Part shown: positions 11,088 to 21,069 of the stretch, piece after piece
Numbering within the stretch: the stretch's first letter is position 1
How the letters are laid out: every line of letters begins with the position of its first letter
Assembly (NCBI RefSeq): GCF_008831285.2
Contig: NC_045146.1
Location: 6,894,972-6,958,971, forward strand
DNA length: 64,000 nucleotides
Source: Nymphaea colorata
Taxonomy: Eukaryota; Streptophyta; Magnoliopsida; Nymphaeales; Nymphaeaceae
Direction of reading: 5' to 3'
The notes under the pieces: model-generated
What the model saw: the letters and a program-made list of their open reading frames with translations, nothing else
Database searches by the model: none
What the model was told of the DNA's origin: nothing
Program-made: the position numbers and the translations under genes

Positions 11088-11849
11088 TTTTAATTTCAGC
11101 AGTGTCAAGATGTGTTTTCCAAACGATTCTTTCATTTGTGGTGTCACATGCTTTAGGGACCTATCTTCGATAATAAATTCTGGATTTTTCAAGGTAATTT
11201 TGCAAGTTACCTTGTTTTTGGACCAGTGCATTAGGGGATCTTCTCCAATATATCCAGCCTCCTCGAGCTTTTTCATGATAGGTTGGAATTTGATTTGGAA
11301 ATTCTGAGGCATTGGTCCTGCTGTGTATAGGACTGCTTCTTGGAGTTGAATGTATTCTAGATCATCAATTTCTTCAATGAAAGAAGAAATGACTGTCTGC
11401 TGTTGGGTATTGATGACGGTGACGTTTTTGTAAAAAATGATAACGTTACCTTCAATTCTTAATCCGTCCTGCATTGCTCTGATAAAGTTGCAGCCGATGA
11501 TCATCTGGATTTCGCCTCCCAGATGCATGGGAAACGCATAGGTGTAGGGGATCCTAAACTGGTTTTCCCCTATGGTCATTCTTCCATACTTCAGTTTTTT
11601 GTTGGCACTTTGTTTGGAATTTACGCCTGTAAACTGAACTGTGAAGGTGTTATCCTCCAAAGCTTCCTTCGGAACAGAATTTTCATCGATGCAACAGGTG
11701 GTTGCACCAGTGTCTAGGATGGCTCTGACGGAAAATGTTTTGACTTCGGGAATCTCGAAGTTAACGGTGAGGTTGTATAGGCGATTCTTGATGATTCGTC
11801 CCCCACCCCAACCACCTGGAGCTGCGTGCACAGCTGCTCCTTGCAGGAC
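11088..11849 (-). pseudogene. Badnavirus-like aspartic protease and RT N-terminus (second copy)
   Basis: The open frame covers the pararetroviral protease with ILDTGATTCCID (catalytic DTG) and IIGCNF. It then runs into the RT N-terminal region, ending where homology to 16030-16790 stops on both sides. The shared 740 bp differ by only about two bases that I can see (for example GPMPQ versus GPTPQ), so this is a very recent duplicate. Residues after position 250 are host sequence read through the junction. The upstream junction at 11849/11850 joins it to an inverted RNase H piece. Confidence 0.9.
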
Positions 11850-12196
11850 AAAAGGATTGTAGAAAAACAGGATACAGATTTGACAACAAAATCCGGTCTA
11901 CGATCATGGTTAGGAATACTCAACTATGCCAGGAATTTTATCCCTAACCTCGGCAAACTCCTGGCACCCCTATACGGCAAAACAAGCCCTACAGGAGAGA
12001 AGAGGCTAAATCAGCAAGATTGGAAGCTGGTTAGGCAGATCAAAGAACAGGTACAAAACCTGCCTGCCTTGTCAATTCCTCCGGCTAAATGCTTCATCAT
12101 CCTTGAAACAGATGGATGTATCGATGGATGGGGAGGAGTATGCAAATGGAAGCCTCTGAAGTACGATTCCAGAAGCATGGAGAAACCATGTGCCTA
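11850..12196 (+). pseudogene. Inverted RT connection / RNase H fragment
   Basis: This is on the opposite strand to its neighbours. It encodes LRSWLGILNYARNFIPNL and then the start of RNase H with ETDGCIDGWGG (the first catalytic Asp). It matches the minus-strand piece at 19912-20165 but continues further into RNase H. It ends at CAY, where the sequence changes abruptly into a primer-binding-site-like motif on the minus strand. The catalytic half of RNase H is missing. Confidence 0.88.
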
Positions 12197-12204
12197 TGAT
12201 ACCA
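12192..12204 (-). other. Primer-binding-site-like motif at a rearrangement junction
   Basis: The minus strand reads TGGTATCATAGGC, an imperfect match to the tRNA-Met-complementary site that starts minus-strand synthesis in Caulimoviridae. It lies about 190 nt downstream of a TATA box, as expected in a viral leader. Confidence 0.5.
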
Positions 12205-12590
12205 AGAAAAGTGAAGGGAAGACGGGAGGGGCGGAGCAGAACAGTGGATAAAAAAAAATACTATTAGAAAGAGGAGACGGCGCTCCAAGCTTTCCGATGG
12301 AAGTAAGTAACAGAATACAGAAGGATAAGAGAGAATGCCTAAGGAAGAGTAGAACCTTTGGGAATTCCAAGATGTTCTGCATCTTCGATCTAGATCCCTT
12401 TTATAGTATTCGAGACTCCTTACTGTGAGCCATAAGACGGGTGAAGAGATAAGAGGGAATAAAGATAAGGACACGTGGCACAGGCGCCGTCGTATCTTGA
12501 CAAAGGAAAACGCGTTGCCTAAAGCAAACGCGTGAGTACAATAATTACCTAATGGTTGCTGACGAGGATGCGTGGCACAGGTGCCGATGT
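12205..12590 (-). promoter_or_regulatory. Viral intergenic region with pregenomic RNA promoter
   Basis: TATAAAAGGG lies on the minus strand at 12405-12396. Upstream are a G-box-type CACGTG (near 12472), two copies of a gtggcacaggNgccg-like motif (near 12475 and 12572) and a TGACG (12560 region). Downstream is a leader reaching the PBS-like motif. The layout matches a badnavirus promoter. Activity is inference. Confidence 0.65.
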
Positions 12591-12769
12591 AGGTGTTTTG
12601 CATGCGCATCTTCTGAGTCAGAGAAGACTAAAATATCGTCAATGTAAACGGCGATAAAATCCTCAGTTCCTCTGAAGCATGTGTCCATTTTTCGCTGGAA
12701 GATTGCAGGGGCATTCTTCAAGCCAAATGGCATGACGAGCCATTCAAAGAGTCCTTGTGGTACCCAGAA
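12591..12769 (-). pseudogene. RT palm fragment with YIDD, left of the solo LTR
   Basis: Encodes LVMPFGLKNAPAIFQRKM and VYIDDILVF, the RT catalytic motif intact, then DAHAKH before homology stops at about 12590, where the intergenic region begins. It is the continuation of 15746-16943, from which it is separated by the solo LTR inserted between TSD copies. Confidence 0.9.
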
Positions 12770-15745
12770 TGTAACACCCCAACCTTTTTAACCCTCAAAG
12801 TTTTTTTTTTTTGTTTCTAAACATAAAGCATCGAGGTGTGACAACCCAACAATTTAAAAAGACGATGAGCCAAGCAATTCAAAACAATGGGGCGAACTTT
12901 CATTTATATAACCATTTTGTTTCATACAAATTCACATCTATGTGCATGACCAAAATGCCCCAAAATCATAACATTGATGCCTAACAAAAAGAAGACATCA
13001 ATAAAACCAAAACATGACGCGCCGGCACTACAAACGACAATCCCAAAACCTCCCCAGTAGGACGTGAGTGAAGTCATCTGCTCAACCTGTTGCCCCGGGT
13101 CCGCCAAAACCTGAAAAAAAAAAGACAACTGAAGGCTCAGCCTTCGCAGTATGGCAACAAGCCAGGAAAATGCCAAACCCTCTCAAGTAAGGCTCAAATA
13201 CAAGAACAAATATCAACCCATCTATCGTCATGTCGTGTCAGGGTACGACACGTAAAAGCCACTTGATGGCCACACTAACACAACATGAGTCACATGCGAA
13301 GCATGCTTAAACATAACACTTGCATTCATATCATTCACAGATACGTCAGTCACATTAACAGTTCCTGTGGGTGCAACACAGGCACATGCACACCGCGGGC
13401 GGCCTACAGCCGAGAGACAACCCCCGTGGTAGCCCATAACAGTATGGATCCATTTCTCCCGCTGCAGCGGTAGAGCACTCATCCCTGAATGTGTGAAGTC
13501 CAAGGTGAGATATTCAGCCTTCCCTAGGACACCCAGGTTGGGAAGGCGGGCGCCCAACGCTCCAAGCACAACACACAACAGAACCCTGGGGCCTTGCACC
13601 GCCTGCGCTCCGACAGGCGAGACCAGTGGCGAGAACGGGACGTCTCCCAAACACACAGCCACATCCCACTGGCCTCTCATCTCTTAATCATTCATTATTA
13701 TCATTAGAATAATGCATTCACAAACTGACTGGCTAGCTCATGAGGTTGGTACACTCCACGAGTGCATTCACACCCCCAGTTGCCTCCACACGAGGTCTAC
13801 ACATAACACTAACCGTCATAGCTAGCCGTCAAACAAAATAGGTACAATTACCCTCTATTTCATCCATTTGCATCGTTGCCCATGGCAATGCATATGCAAC
13901 AACGTACACATTCATATCAATCATCACATCAATCCTCACATCAATCACGTCAATCACCTCTTTGAAAAACTTAGCCAATCCATAGAGAGTAGTCTCGATC
14001 TACGGTTGGCTCGTAGCTGTCCTATGCAGTTATCATTCTATGATGCTTTCTAATGCACAATTGGGGTCGAGGAGACACTCGACTCGATACCCCGCCTCAT
14101 CTGTCCTAAACAGATATCAATTCTAGCATGCACATGCCAATGCGTAACATTTTCAAAACAAATAACTAATAATCTTTCTAACCCATGCATATCATATAAG
14201 CAACATACATATACTCATTCACAAAGCAGTCAATCAATTAACATCACAATCCTAGGATCCCTTGATCCTAGGAGCACACAATCACACATTTGCCTCAGGC
14301 AGGAATTTGCCTGGAATGTCGCCATACCTGTGGCACGCTCACCAAATTCTTCAAAATGCCTCAAGCTTCGAACTCAAGGTCGACGGGATGTGCCCGGTGC
14401 ACCTGAAAACATAAACAAGAATAAGGTTTCTACTAGATACCTACACAAATCAAACAAAAACGAACAAATACAAAATAAAATCCTTGAGACACGTGTCGTC
14501 GCCTCAAGAGGGTGTCGACAGGTAGTGTCGACCCACAAAGCCCTCAAGAGGGTCTCTCCTCAATCCTAGAGGTCACCACCAGAGGCTTAAGCTTCGCACC
14601 ATCGATTTGAATCGATCACTAATCCATTTTTCTCTTGCTTCCTTAGTGAAGGTGTCTTCCCAACATGTACCCCTCTTCCTTCCCATACATACTACCCACG
14701 TCGACAAAGACGCTCCCAAGCGTTCACAAAGACGGTCCTACACTTCTCCACAACATCACAATCCTAACCATGCTTCTCTATTGCTTCACAAATTAACTCA
14801 TCATGCTTAAATGATCATCAGAGGCATGAATCAACACTTCTTCATCATAATCCTAAACTTTCCCCAAAAATAAAATCTCTAACATGCGTCCCAAATCATC
14901 AATTCTAAACTCTAACATACTCAAGCAATAATTATACATGCTCTACTATATAATATCCAATAATCTAAGCTCAAATAGGCTTTGCTCACCCCAATCTAAG
15001 CGTCCAAACTGCTGTGATGAGCCACCTCAAGCATACAGTCGGTCCCCAAAAGGCAGAAATCGTGCCAAGCCGCCACCACCAACGCCTTCTATTCACTGAT
15101 ACAAAGAGAATGATGCACCCTCAAACTGAAATTCCAATCCAACAGCCACTACTAAAGAGAACAAGCAAGAACGTGCTCAAGAGGAGGAGTTCGGCTAAAA
15201 TATTGGTTCGATTGGGGGAGGCTGAGAACTGAGAAAGAGCACGAGAATGAGCAGGGAGAAAACGTTGACAGAGATGGGAGACAGACAAAGGGGTAGGGGT
15301 CGGACGGTGAGGGAAGGGTCTGCGTGGGAAGGAGGAGGAGAAGAAAGAAGAGGAAGGAGGAGCAAGCGAGGGAGAAAGGAGAAGGAGGCGAGAGAAGAAG
15401 GGAAGAGAGCTCGAGCAAGGAGGAGAGGGACAGCGTGTGGGAGGAGAGAGAGCGTTGTAGAGAGGGAGGGATGCGCAGGAAAGGAGGGGAAAAACAGGCA
15501 GAGAGGGCGAGAGAGGGAGCTTACCCGCGAGCTGCTGCCGTCACCGCCGCCGTCACCGTCGCCTTCTTCTGCTTCGCTGAGTTTCGGTCGTGGGTGAGGG
15601 AGAGACGAAGAGGGGAAACGAGGGAGAAGAAGGAGACAAGGAAGGGGAGACGGGCTGCGGCGTCGGGGCTCCTAACGCGCTTGGAGCTCGGGTCCGGGTC
15701 TGGACCCTGACCCGACCCGTCCTGCAAAAAGGCCGAGCATTACAC
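12770..15745. mobile_element. Solo LTR, 2976 bp, inserted in viral RT
   Basis: It starts TGTAACACCCC and ends GAGCATTACA (TGTAA/TTACA termini). It is flanked by a perfect 5-bp target duplication, cagaa (12765-12769 and 15746-15750). The uninterrupted viral sequence near 20480 confirms the empty site. No gag or pol is inside. The right end is very GA-rich (15240-15640). A perfect palindrome (tcctaggatc / gatcctagga) sits at 14250-14273. The length and termini suit a large plant Ty3/gypsy LTR; the lineage is a guess. It arose by LTR-LTR recombination after insertion. Confidence 0.88.
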
Positions 15746-16943
15746 AGAATGCCGTTAGGGGTACTGACTCGGGGTCCATCATTACCTGATGGAATCCGCT
15801 CTTTAGATCAAATTTTGAGTAGATTTTGCTGCCTGAAACCTTTCTGATGATGGTATTGATGTCTGGCAGCGAGTACTGGTCTTTTTCGGTGTTGTCATTG
15901 AGGCGCTTGTAATTGAAGACCAATCTTTCTTTCCCCTTTTTGACCTCTCCTGTTTTGGGGTCTTGAGTTGTTCCAGAGTAGATGATAATGGCCGTAGTGC
16001 GGTGCTGACTCTTTGAATGTTGTATTACCTTTAATTTCAGCAGTGTCAAGATGTGTTTTCCAAACGATTCTTTCATTTGTGGTGTCACATGCTTTAGGGA
16101 CCTATCTTCGATAATAAATTCTGGATTTTTCAAGGTAATTTTGCAAGTTACCTTGTTTTTGGACCAGTGCATTAGGGGATCTTCTCCAATATATCCAGCC
16201 TCCTCGAGCTTTTTCATGATAGGTTGGAATTTGATTTGGAAATTCTGAGGCGTTGGTCCTGCTGTGTATAGGACTGCTTCTTGGAGTTGAATGTATTCTA
16301 GATCATCAATTTCTTCAATGAAAGAAGAAATGACTGTCTGCTGTTGGGTATTGATGACGGTGACGTTTTTGTAAAAAATGATAACGTTACCTTCAATTCT
16401 TAATCCGTCCTGCATTGCTCTGATAAAGTTGCAGCCGATGATCATCTGGATTTCGCCTCCCAGATGCATGGGAAACGCATAGGTGTAGGGGATCCTAAAC
16501 TGGTTTTCCCCTATGGTCATTCTTCCATACTTCAGTTTTTTGTTGGCACTTTGTTTGGAATTTACGCCTGTAAACTGAACTGTGAAGGTGTTATCCTCCA
16601 AAGCTTCCTTCGGAACAGAATTTTCATCGATGCAACAGGTGGTTGCACCAGTGTCTAGGATGGCTCTGACGGAAAATGTTTTGACTTCAGGAATCTCGAA
16701 GTTAACGGTGAGGTTGTATAGGCGATTCTTGATGATTCGTCCCCCACCCCAACCACCTGGAGCTGCGTGCACAGCTGCTCCTTGCAGGACGAAACAGTTG
16801 CCTTCGTCGTCTGTAAGGAAGATTTCTTTTCCTTTGTCTCTTCTGCGCTTGTCTACCAGGGAGAGTTCGTTAAGGTCCAAAGAGAGCTGCTGGGTCAGGA
16901 GCTTGTCCTGTAAGTATTGTATTTCCCTTTTGAGAGGTGTCAT
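15746..16943 (-). pseudogene. Badnavirus-like protease and RT N-terminal half
   Basis: A long open frame runs from a linker through the protease (ILDTGATTCCID, IIGCNF) to the RT (RLVFNYKRLNDNTEKDQYSL and KIYSKFDLKSGFHQV, which carries the first catalytic Asp). It stops being viral at the solo LTR. Function in the virus: maturation of the ORF3 polyprotein and reverse transcription of pregenomic RNA. It is frame-shifted relative to the coat region upstream. Identity with 11088-11849 is near-complete. Confidence 0.93.
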
Positions 16944-18148
16944 CTCTGCTTCGCACCATATTATGTATTCTGCTTGTTGCAGGATTAGTTTGCGGAAGGA
17001 TGACGGATTGTCAGCAATTTGCTGAATTGGCTCTATAGGGACTGCCTTTCTAAAATAGTAGGGTCCGCATAGGTTGCAGGCTACTACTAAGCATAGGGGG
17101 CAGCTGAGTCGTGCTCTCTTGATGAATTGTCTTCTGCAGCATATGCAGGTTGGGTTATCAACCTGCTGATTGTATTGTCATTCATGACTGCAGGACATTT
17201 GTTGTGGAGGCAGTGTAATCTGGGGGCGGTAACCTCCGTCTTCCTCCCCCAGCATGTGGATGCTCAGAGTCTGTATTTGGTGTTCTAGACTTCTAGTGAC
17301 TCATCTACCTCTTCATTTTCAGAGATAGAATAGATGGGGCCGCTGAGTTCTTCGCCTTCTTGGACTAATACAATATCATGGTCCTCGGGAATCTCTAGAC
17401 TCTCGAAAATGGCTGCCCGTTTCATATTTCTCTTGTCGTTTGGGCATTCTCTGGCAAAGTGGCCTTCATCACCACAAAGATAGCACTTGCACCTCTTGCT
17501 TCTTAGTAAGTGTTTCCTCTTTTCGATCCGAGCATGGGTTGGATGAGGTTTGCCTTTGTAGGTCGTGGACCTACGCATTCCATACCTCCTTTTCTCTGAG
17601 TCCTTATAATATCCCGGAATTGGGATTTGGGAGCAGAAGGATAGGTTTTTCATAGATCTCTTGAATGCAGCGTCCTTGCATTCTTGCTCGAGGTATTGAT
17701 AGGTAAATAGGATCCTTGGTGTTAATCCTATCGTGACGCCTGGGTACTTTAAATCAAATGCTTTCTTGATGCGGTTACCTAGGTCTCCCGGCATTTTAAG
17801 CCAGTATTTCTCTGATAGCTCTGAGCTGATGAACATCCTTCCTGATTTTGCAGCGAGTCTGAGATAATCATTCATGTATTGAATGATATATTTTACGTTG
17901 CTACAGGAGAGTTTTTCCAGACCTCTGTACGTTTGGTCTTGAATAACTGTGGACCCTTGTGTTGGATCTTCAAGAGAGAATACCCTGCGCATCTGAGATA
18001 GAATGTTTTGGGTTCCTTCCCTGCCATCGGCAGTAGCTATCAGCGTTTCATATTCCGCTTGGTACTGCATCCTCCATTGGATCCAAATCAGTTTCTCGAT
18101 TTCTCCAAGCAGGTTTTCTATGAACTCGGCCTTGTCTTTGGCATCCAA
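16944..18148 (-). pseudogene. Badnavirus-like coat protein region with both Cys motifs
   Basis: The open part (18148-17285) is a coat-protein domain ending in a CCHC finger CYLCGDEGHFAREC (17485-17444) after a basic stretch. Downstream, out of frame, 17147-17067 reads C-X2-C-X11-C-X2-C-X4-C-X2-C, the second Cys-rich motif regarded as diagnostic for badnaviruses and tungroviruses. A stop separates it from the movement region above 18188. An acidic segment follows the finger. Confidence 0.9.
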
Positions 18149-18187
18149 GAACCCTTTTTCTGAGACTAAATTCTTAGTTATGGATTC

Positions 18188-19171
18188 TCACCTTGAAAAG
18201 ACGTCGTGGAATAGGCCGATTTGTTTAGGAATGACGAATATTGCCCCTATTGATTGTGCTGCTGTGGGCAAATTCCACATTTCGTCATTCATGCCTCCCT
18301 TAAATTTTGTGCGGCTGCTGGAAGGGAAATCCACCACTGGTTTGATTGGGGGGTTTCTTCCTGTGGCAGGGGCGTATCCCGGCATACTCATGGAAACGTC
18401 CGTAGGGGGGTTATACAAAGATTGTGCTGTGGTAGTTCCTGAAGTAGCAGAGGCGATGACAGATGAGAGTTCCTTCATCTGTGGGTATTCGTATTCATCA
18501 AGTATGAAGACCTTCTCTTGGTTTTGTTTTTCGGAGGCCCATGGATTAAGGAATTCTTCCTCTGATTCGTCATCATAGGTGTCATATTTTGGCGCTCGTT
18601 CTGCTTTGTGTTCGTTGGCCAGATATGGAAAGTAAGCCAACTCTTCTTCTTCACTATCTCCTTCGCAGCTATCATCTAAGAGAGCTAGGACAATATGTTC
18701 TGTAATCTGTGATTCGTTGTCGTTTTCGGGAGTAGGTTGGTATTCGGCGAACCGAATGGATATGCGTCCATCGATCAAGTTGGTCGATTCTGCTTGTGTC
18801 GGCTGCATTGGGATGATCGTTGTTGAAGGCCGGATGATCCAGTTTAGGCCTTGCATATCCTGGTTGTTTAGCCTTCTACCAGGGATGGCTGTAACACCGT
18901 GGCTGGCTAAGTAGTCAGTGACGTGACTAATCTGGTAGGCGAAGGCCATGTTTGGTGTGTTTGAAAGCCTTCCAATTAATCCTCTTGTAAGGATTAAGTT
19001 TGCCTCTCCATTCCTCCAATTGGTATAGCCTCGGGTTTGGATGGAAATTTGAAAGTGGTCGTAGAAGTCGCCGAGTGTCAAGATAGTATCTGGGATAATG
19101 AAAATGATCTGGTTTCCTCGGGATAGATCTACTTCCATGGTGGCAAAAATGGCTTGATCGTTTTGCCACAT
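18188..19171 (-). pseudogene. Badnavirus-like movement protein region of ORF3
   Basis: The open frame begins in the 30K-superfamily movement domain (motifs IFATMEVDLSRGNQ and TLGDFYDHFQISIQTRGY, then LSNTPNMAFAY and DYLASHGV). It ends in an acidic, low-complexity linker leading to the coat domain. In the virus it forms tubules through plasmodesmata. It is in frame with 18148-17285 except for a stop between 18188 and 18148, and out of frame with the ORF3 start. Confidence 0.85.
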
Positions 19172-19317
19172 ATTGTCTCGGAAGATGACTAAGGCTTGTG
19201 TGCCTTCATCTCTTCTGTGTAAGATCTGTAATCGGACCTGTGCCAGTCCTATGTGGATGAACCGGAAGTTGCTTCTGTTGAGTGCTTGGTAACTCTCCGG
19301 TTGAATAAATGGGCAGT

Positions 19318-19641
19318 CTACTTGTTGATCATCGAGGCAGTAAATTGCCTCTTTAGATGTTGATAGACGCGATGCTGATCCGTATTGCTGCGCGAGGAAT
19401 ATAGTACCTCGGCTGGTACCATATTTGCATGCTCGCGTAGGGATCTTCTCAGCTGCTGCTCTGGTTGCAGCTGTTCTTCTAGAACTTCTCTGTGATTATG
19501 CCGGATGAGAGCATTTACTCTTCTTTGGAAGTTGTGGCGTCTTCTCTGGCTGTTGCGGTAGTCTCGGATCTGGTCCTCAAACTCAGGCTGTGAGATTGAA
19601 GCTTGGGTCTGGGTGGAGCTAACCGACGGTCGTCGATCCAT
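19318..19641 (-). pseudogene. ORF3 N-terminus, frameshifted
   Basis: Starts at an ATG (19641) overlapping the end of ORF2, the usual badnaviral arrangement for leaky scanning. It contains VLYSSRSNTDQHRVYQH. A 4-nt deletion relative to the second copy at 20523-20913 (cttt-agatg versus cttcagatagatg) shifts the frame near 19350 and removes continuity with the movement domain. Confidence 0.85.
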
Positions 19642-19911
19642 CTTTGATTTTCTTCTTCTCGTCTTTGAGAATAAAGTAAGGATCTTTAACGACGTGCAGT
19701 TTTCCCTTTTTCTCGACTGTTTTGCCGATGGAAAGGTCCTTGAATTTCTTTTCGAGTTCGTCTATCAGGGAATCTGACAGAGTATCTTCTTTGATATTGA
19801 CAGCTTTGATTGAAGTAGAGAGTTCTGCGAGCTTTGCTGCGAGCTGTATTTGGTTTTCGATCACTTGGGTGATCAGCTGAATTAGCGTGTTGTTCTGTTT
19901 GATCAAAGCCA
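19619..19911 (-). pseudogene. ORF2-like virion-associated protein, 5' truncated
   Basis: The frame lacks its beginning because an RT/RNase H piece is joined at about 19911. The remaining 97 residues include a heptad-like segment (IENQIQLAAKLAELSTSIKA) and a basic C-terminus ending KKKIKDGSTTVG. It overlaps ORF3 by 23 nt. Position and coiled-coil character match the badnaviral ORF2 or virion-associated protein. No ORF1 is present. Confidence 0.7.
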
Positions 19912-20522
19912 AAGGATGATGAAGCATTTAGCCGGAGGAATTGACAAGGCAAGCAGGTTTTGTACATGTTCTTTGATCTGCCTAACTAGCTTCCAATCTT
20001 GCTGATTTAGCCTCTTCTCTCCTGTAGGGCTTGTTTTGCCGTACAGGGGTGCCAGGAGTCTGTCAAGGTTAGGGATAAAATTTCTGGCATAGTTGAGTAT
20101 TCCTAACCATGATCGTAGACCGGATTTTGTTGTCAAATCTGTAACCTGTTTTTCTACGATCCTTTTGATGATGTTGGGCTGTAATCGAACTTCCTCATTA
20201 CCGATAATGGCTCCGAGAAATTCTATTTGTTTCTGCCCAATCGTCATTTTGGTTGGACTTAGCACTAGCCCATTTGCTCTACATTTCTCCAATAATATGC
20301 ATAGGTGTTTTGCATGCGCATCTTCTGAGTCAGAGAAGACTAAAATATCGTCAATGTAACGGCGATAAAATCCTCAGTTCCTCTGAAGCAGGTGTCCATT
20401 TTTCGCTGGAACATTGCAGAGGCATTCTTCAAGCCAAATGGCATGACGAGCCATTCAAAGAGTCCTTGTGGTACCCAGAATGCCGTTAGCAGTACTGACT
20501 CGGGGTCCATCATTACCTGATG
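19912..20522 (-). pseudogene. RT palm to RNase H start, with a 1-nt deletion in YIDD
   Basis: This carries HQVMMDPESV, the LVMPFGLKNA motif, then EFLGAIIG and LRSWLGILNYARNFIPNL, ending at KCFIIL. Compared with 12591-12769 one A is missing (gtcaatgtaacgg versus gtcaatgtaaacgg near 20355), which disrupts the catalytic YIDD. Its upper end joins the ORF3 N-terminus at about 20522, so the whole movement, coat and protease region is skipped. Confidence 0.9.
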
Positions 20523-20963
20523 AACCGGACGCTGCTTCTGTTGAGTGTTTGGTAACTCTCCGGTTGAATAAATAGGCGGTCTACTTGTTGATCATCGAGG
20601 CAGGAAATTGCCTCTTCAGATAGATGTTGATAGACGCGGTTGTGATCCGTATTGCTGCGCGAGGAATATAGTACCTCGGCTGGTACCATATTTGCATGCT
20701 CGCGTAGGGATCTTCTCAACTGCTGCTCTGGTTGCAGCTGTTCTTCTAGAACTTCTCTGTGATTACGCCGGATGATAGCATTTACTCTTCTTTGGAAGCT
20801 GTGGCGTCTCCTCTGGCTGTTGCGGTAGTCTCGGATCTGGTCCTCAAACTCAGGCTGTGAGATTGAAGCCTGGGTCTGGGTGGAGCTAACCGACGGTCGT
20901 CGATCCATCTTTGATTTTCTTATTCTCGTCTTTGAGAATAGAGTAAGGATCTTTAACGACGTG
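20523..20963 (-). pseudogene. ORF2 C-terminus plus ORF3 N-terminus, second copy
   Basis: Repeats the ORF2/ORF3 overlap (ATG at about 20908) and preserves the frame through VYQHLSEEAISCLDDQQVDRLF, which is broken in the 19318-19641 copy. Viral homology begins at about 20963 and the upstream residues of the open frame are host sequence. Confidence 0.85.
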
Positions 20964-21028
20964 CGGGAAAGTTCATAAAACCGTATGTTCCAAGATTTCA
21001 TAAATTTATCACAAGTTTTGAGGTGGAT

Positions 21029-21069
21029 TCATGGAAGAGTAACAACTTGTTTTTGCTCCCAAACAAGCC
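21029..21069 (-). repeat. Right arm of the inverted repeat bracketing the array
   Basis: The reverse complement begins ggcttgtttggg and contains aacaagttgttactctt. It pairs with 11033-11072. About 65 bp separate it from the last viral base. Confidence 0.7.

Larger units (their letters stand above)
11088..20963 (-). mobile_element. Rearranged endogenous badnavirus-like pararetrovirus array
   Basis: Six viral pieces can be told apart: 11088-11849 (-), 11850-12196 (+), 12197-12590 (-), 12591-12769 joined across a solo LTR to 15746-19911 (-), 19912-20522 (-) and 20523-20963 (-). Several overlap in content, so at least two genome copies contributed. Caulimoviridae do not encode an integrase; such arrays arise by illegitimate end joining in the nucleus. 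The piece order does not match a linear or simply circularly permuted genome. All coding parts carry stops or frameshifts, and no intact replicating unit is visible. Confidence 0.9.

Noticed and set aside
11110-11862. Several plus-strand open frames opposite the protease region, repeated at 16051-17025
   Set aside because: They are antisense shadows of the viral protease/RT frame, duplicated because the segment is.
13228-13680. 150-codon minus open frame inside the solo LTR
   Set aside because: No family resemblance, lies wholly within an LTR and has plus-strand open frames opposite it.
15247-15727. Glu/Arg/Gly-rich open frames
   Set aside because: They arise from the GA-rich end of the solo LTR; low complexity on both strands.
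12770-15745. A protein-coding insertion in the viral RT
   Set aside because: TG...CA ends and 5-bp target duplication with no coding domains show a solo LTR.
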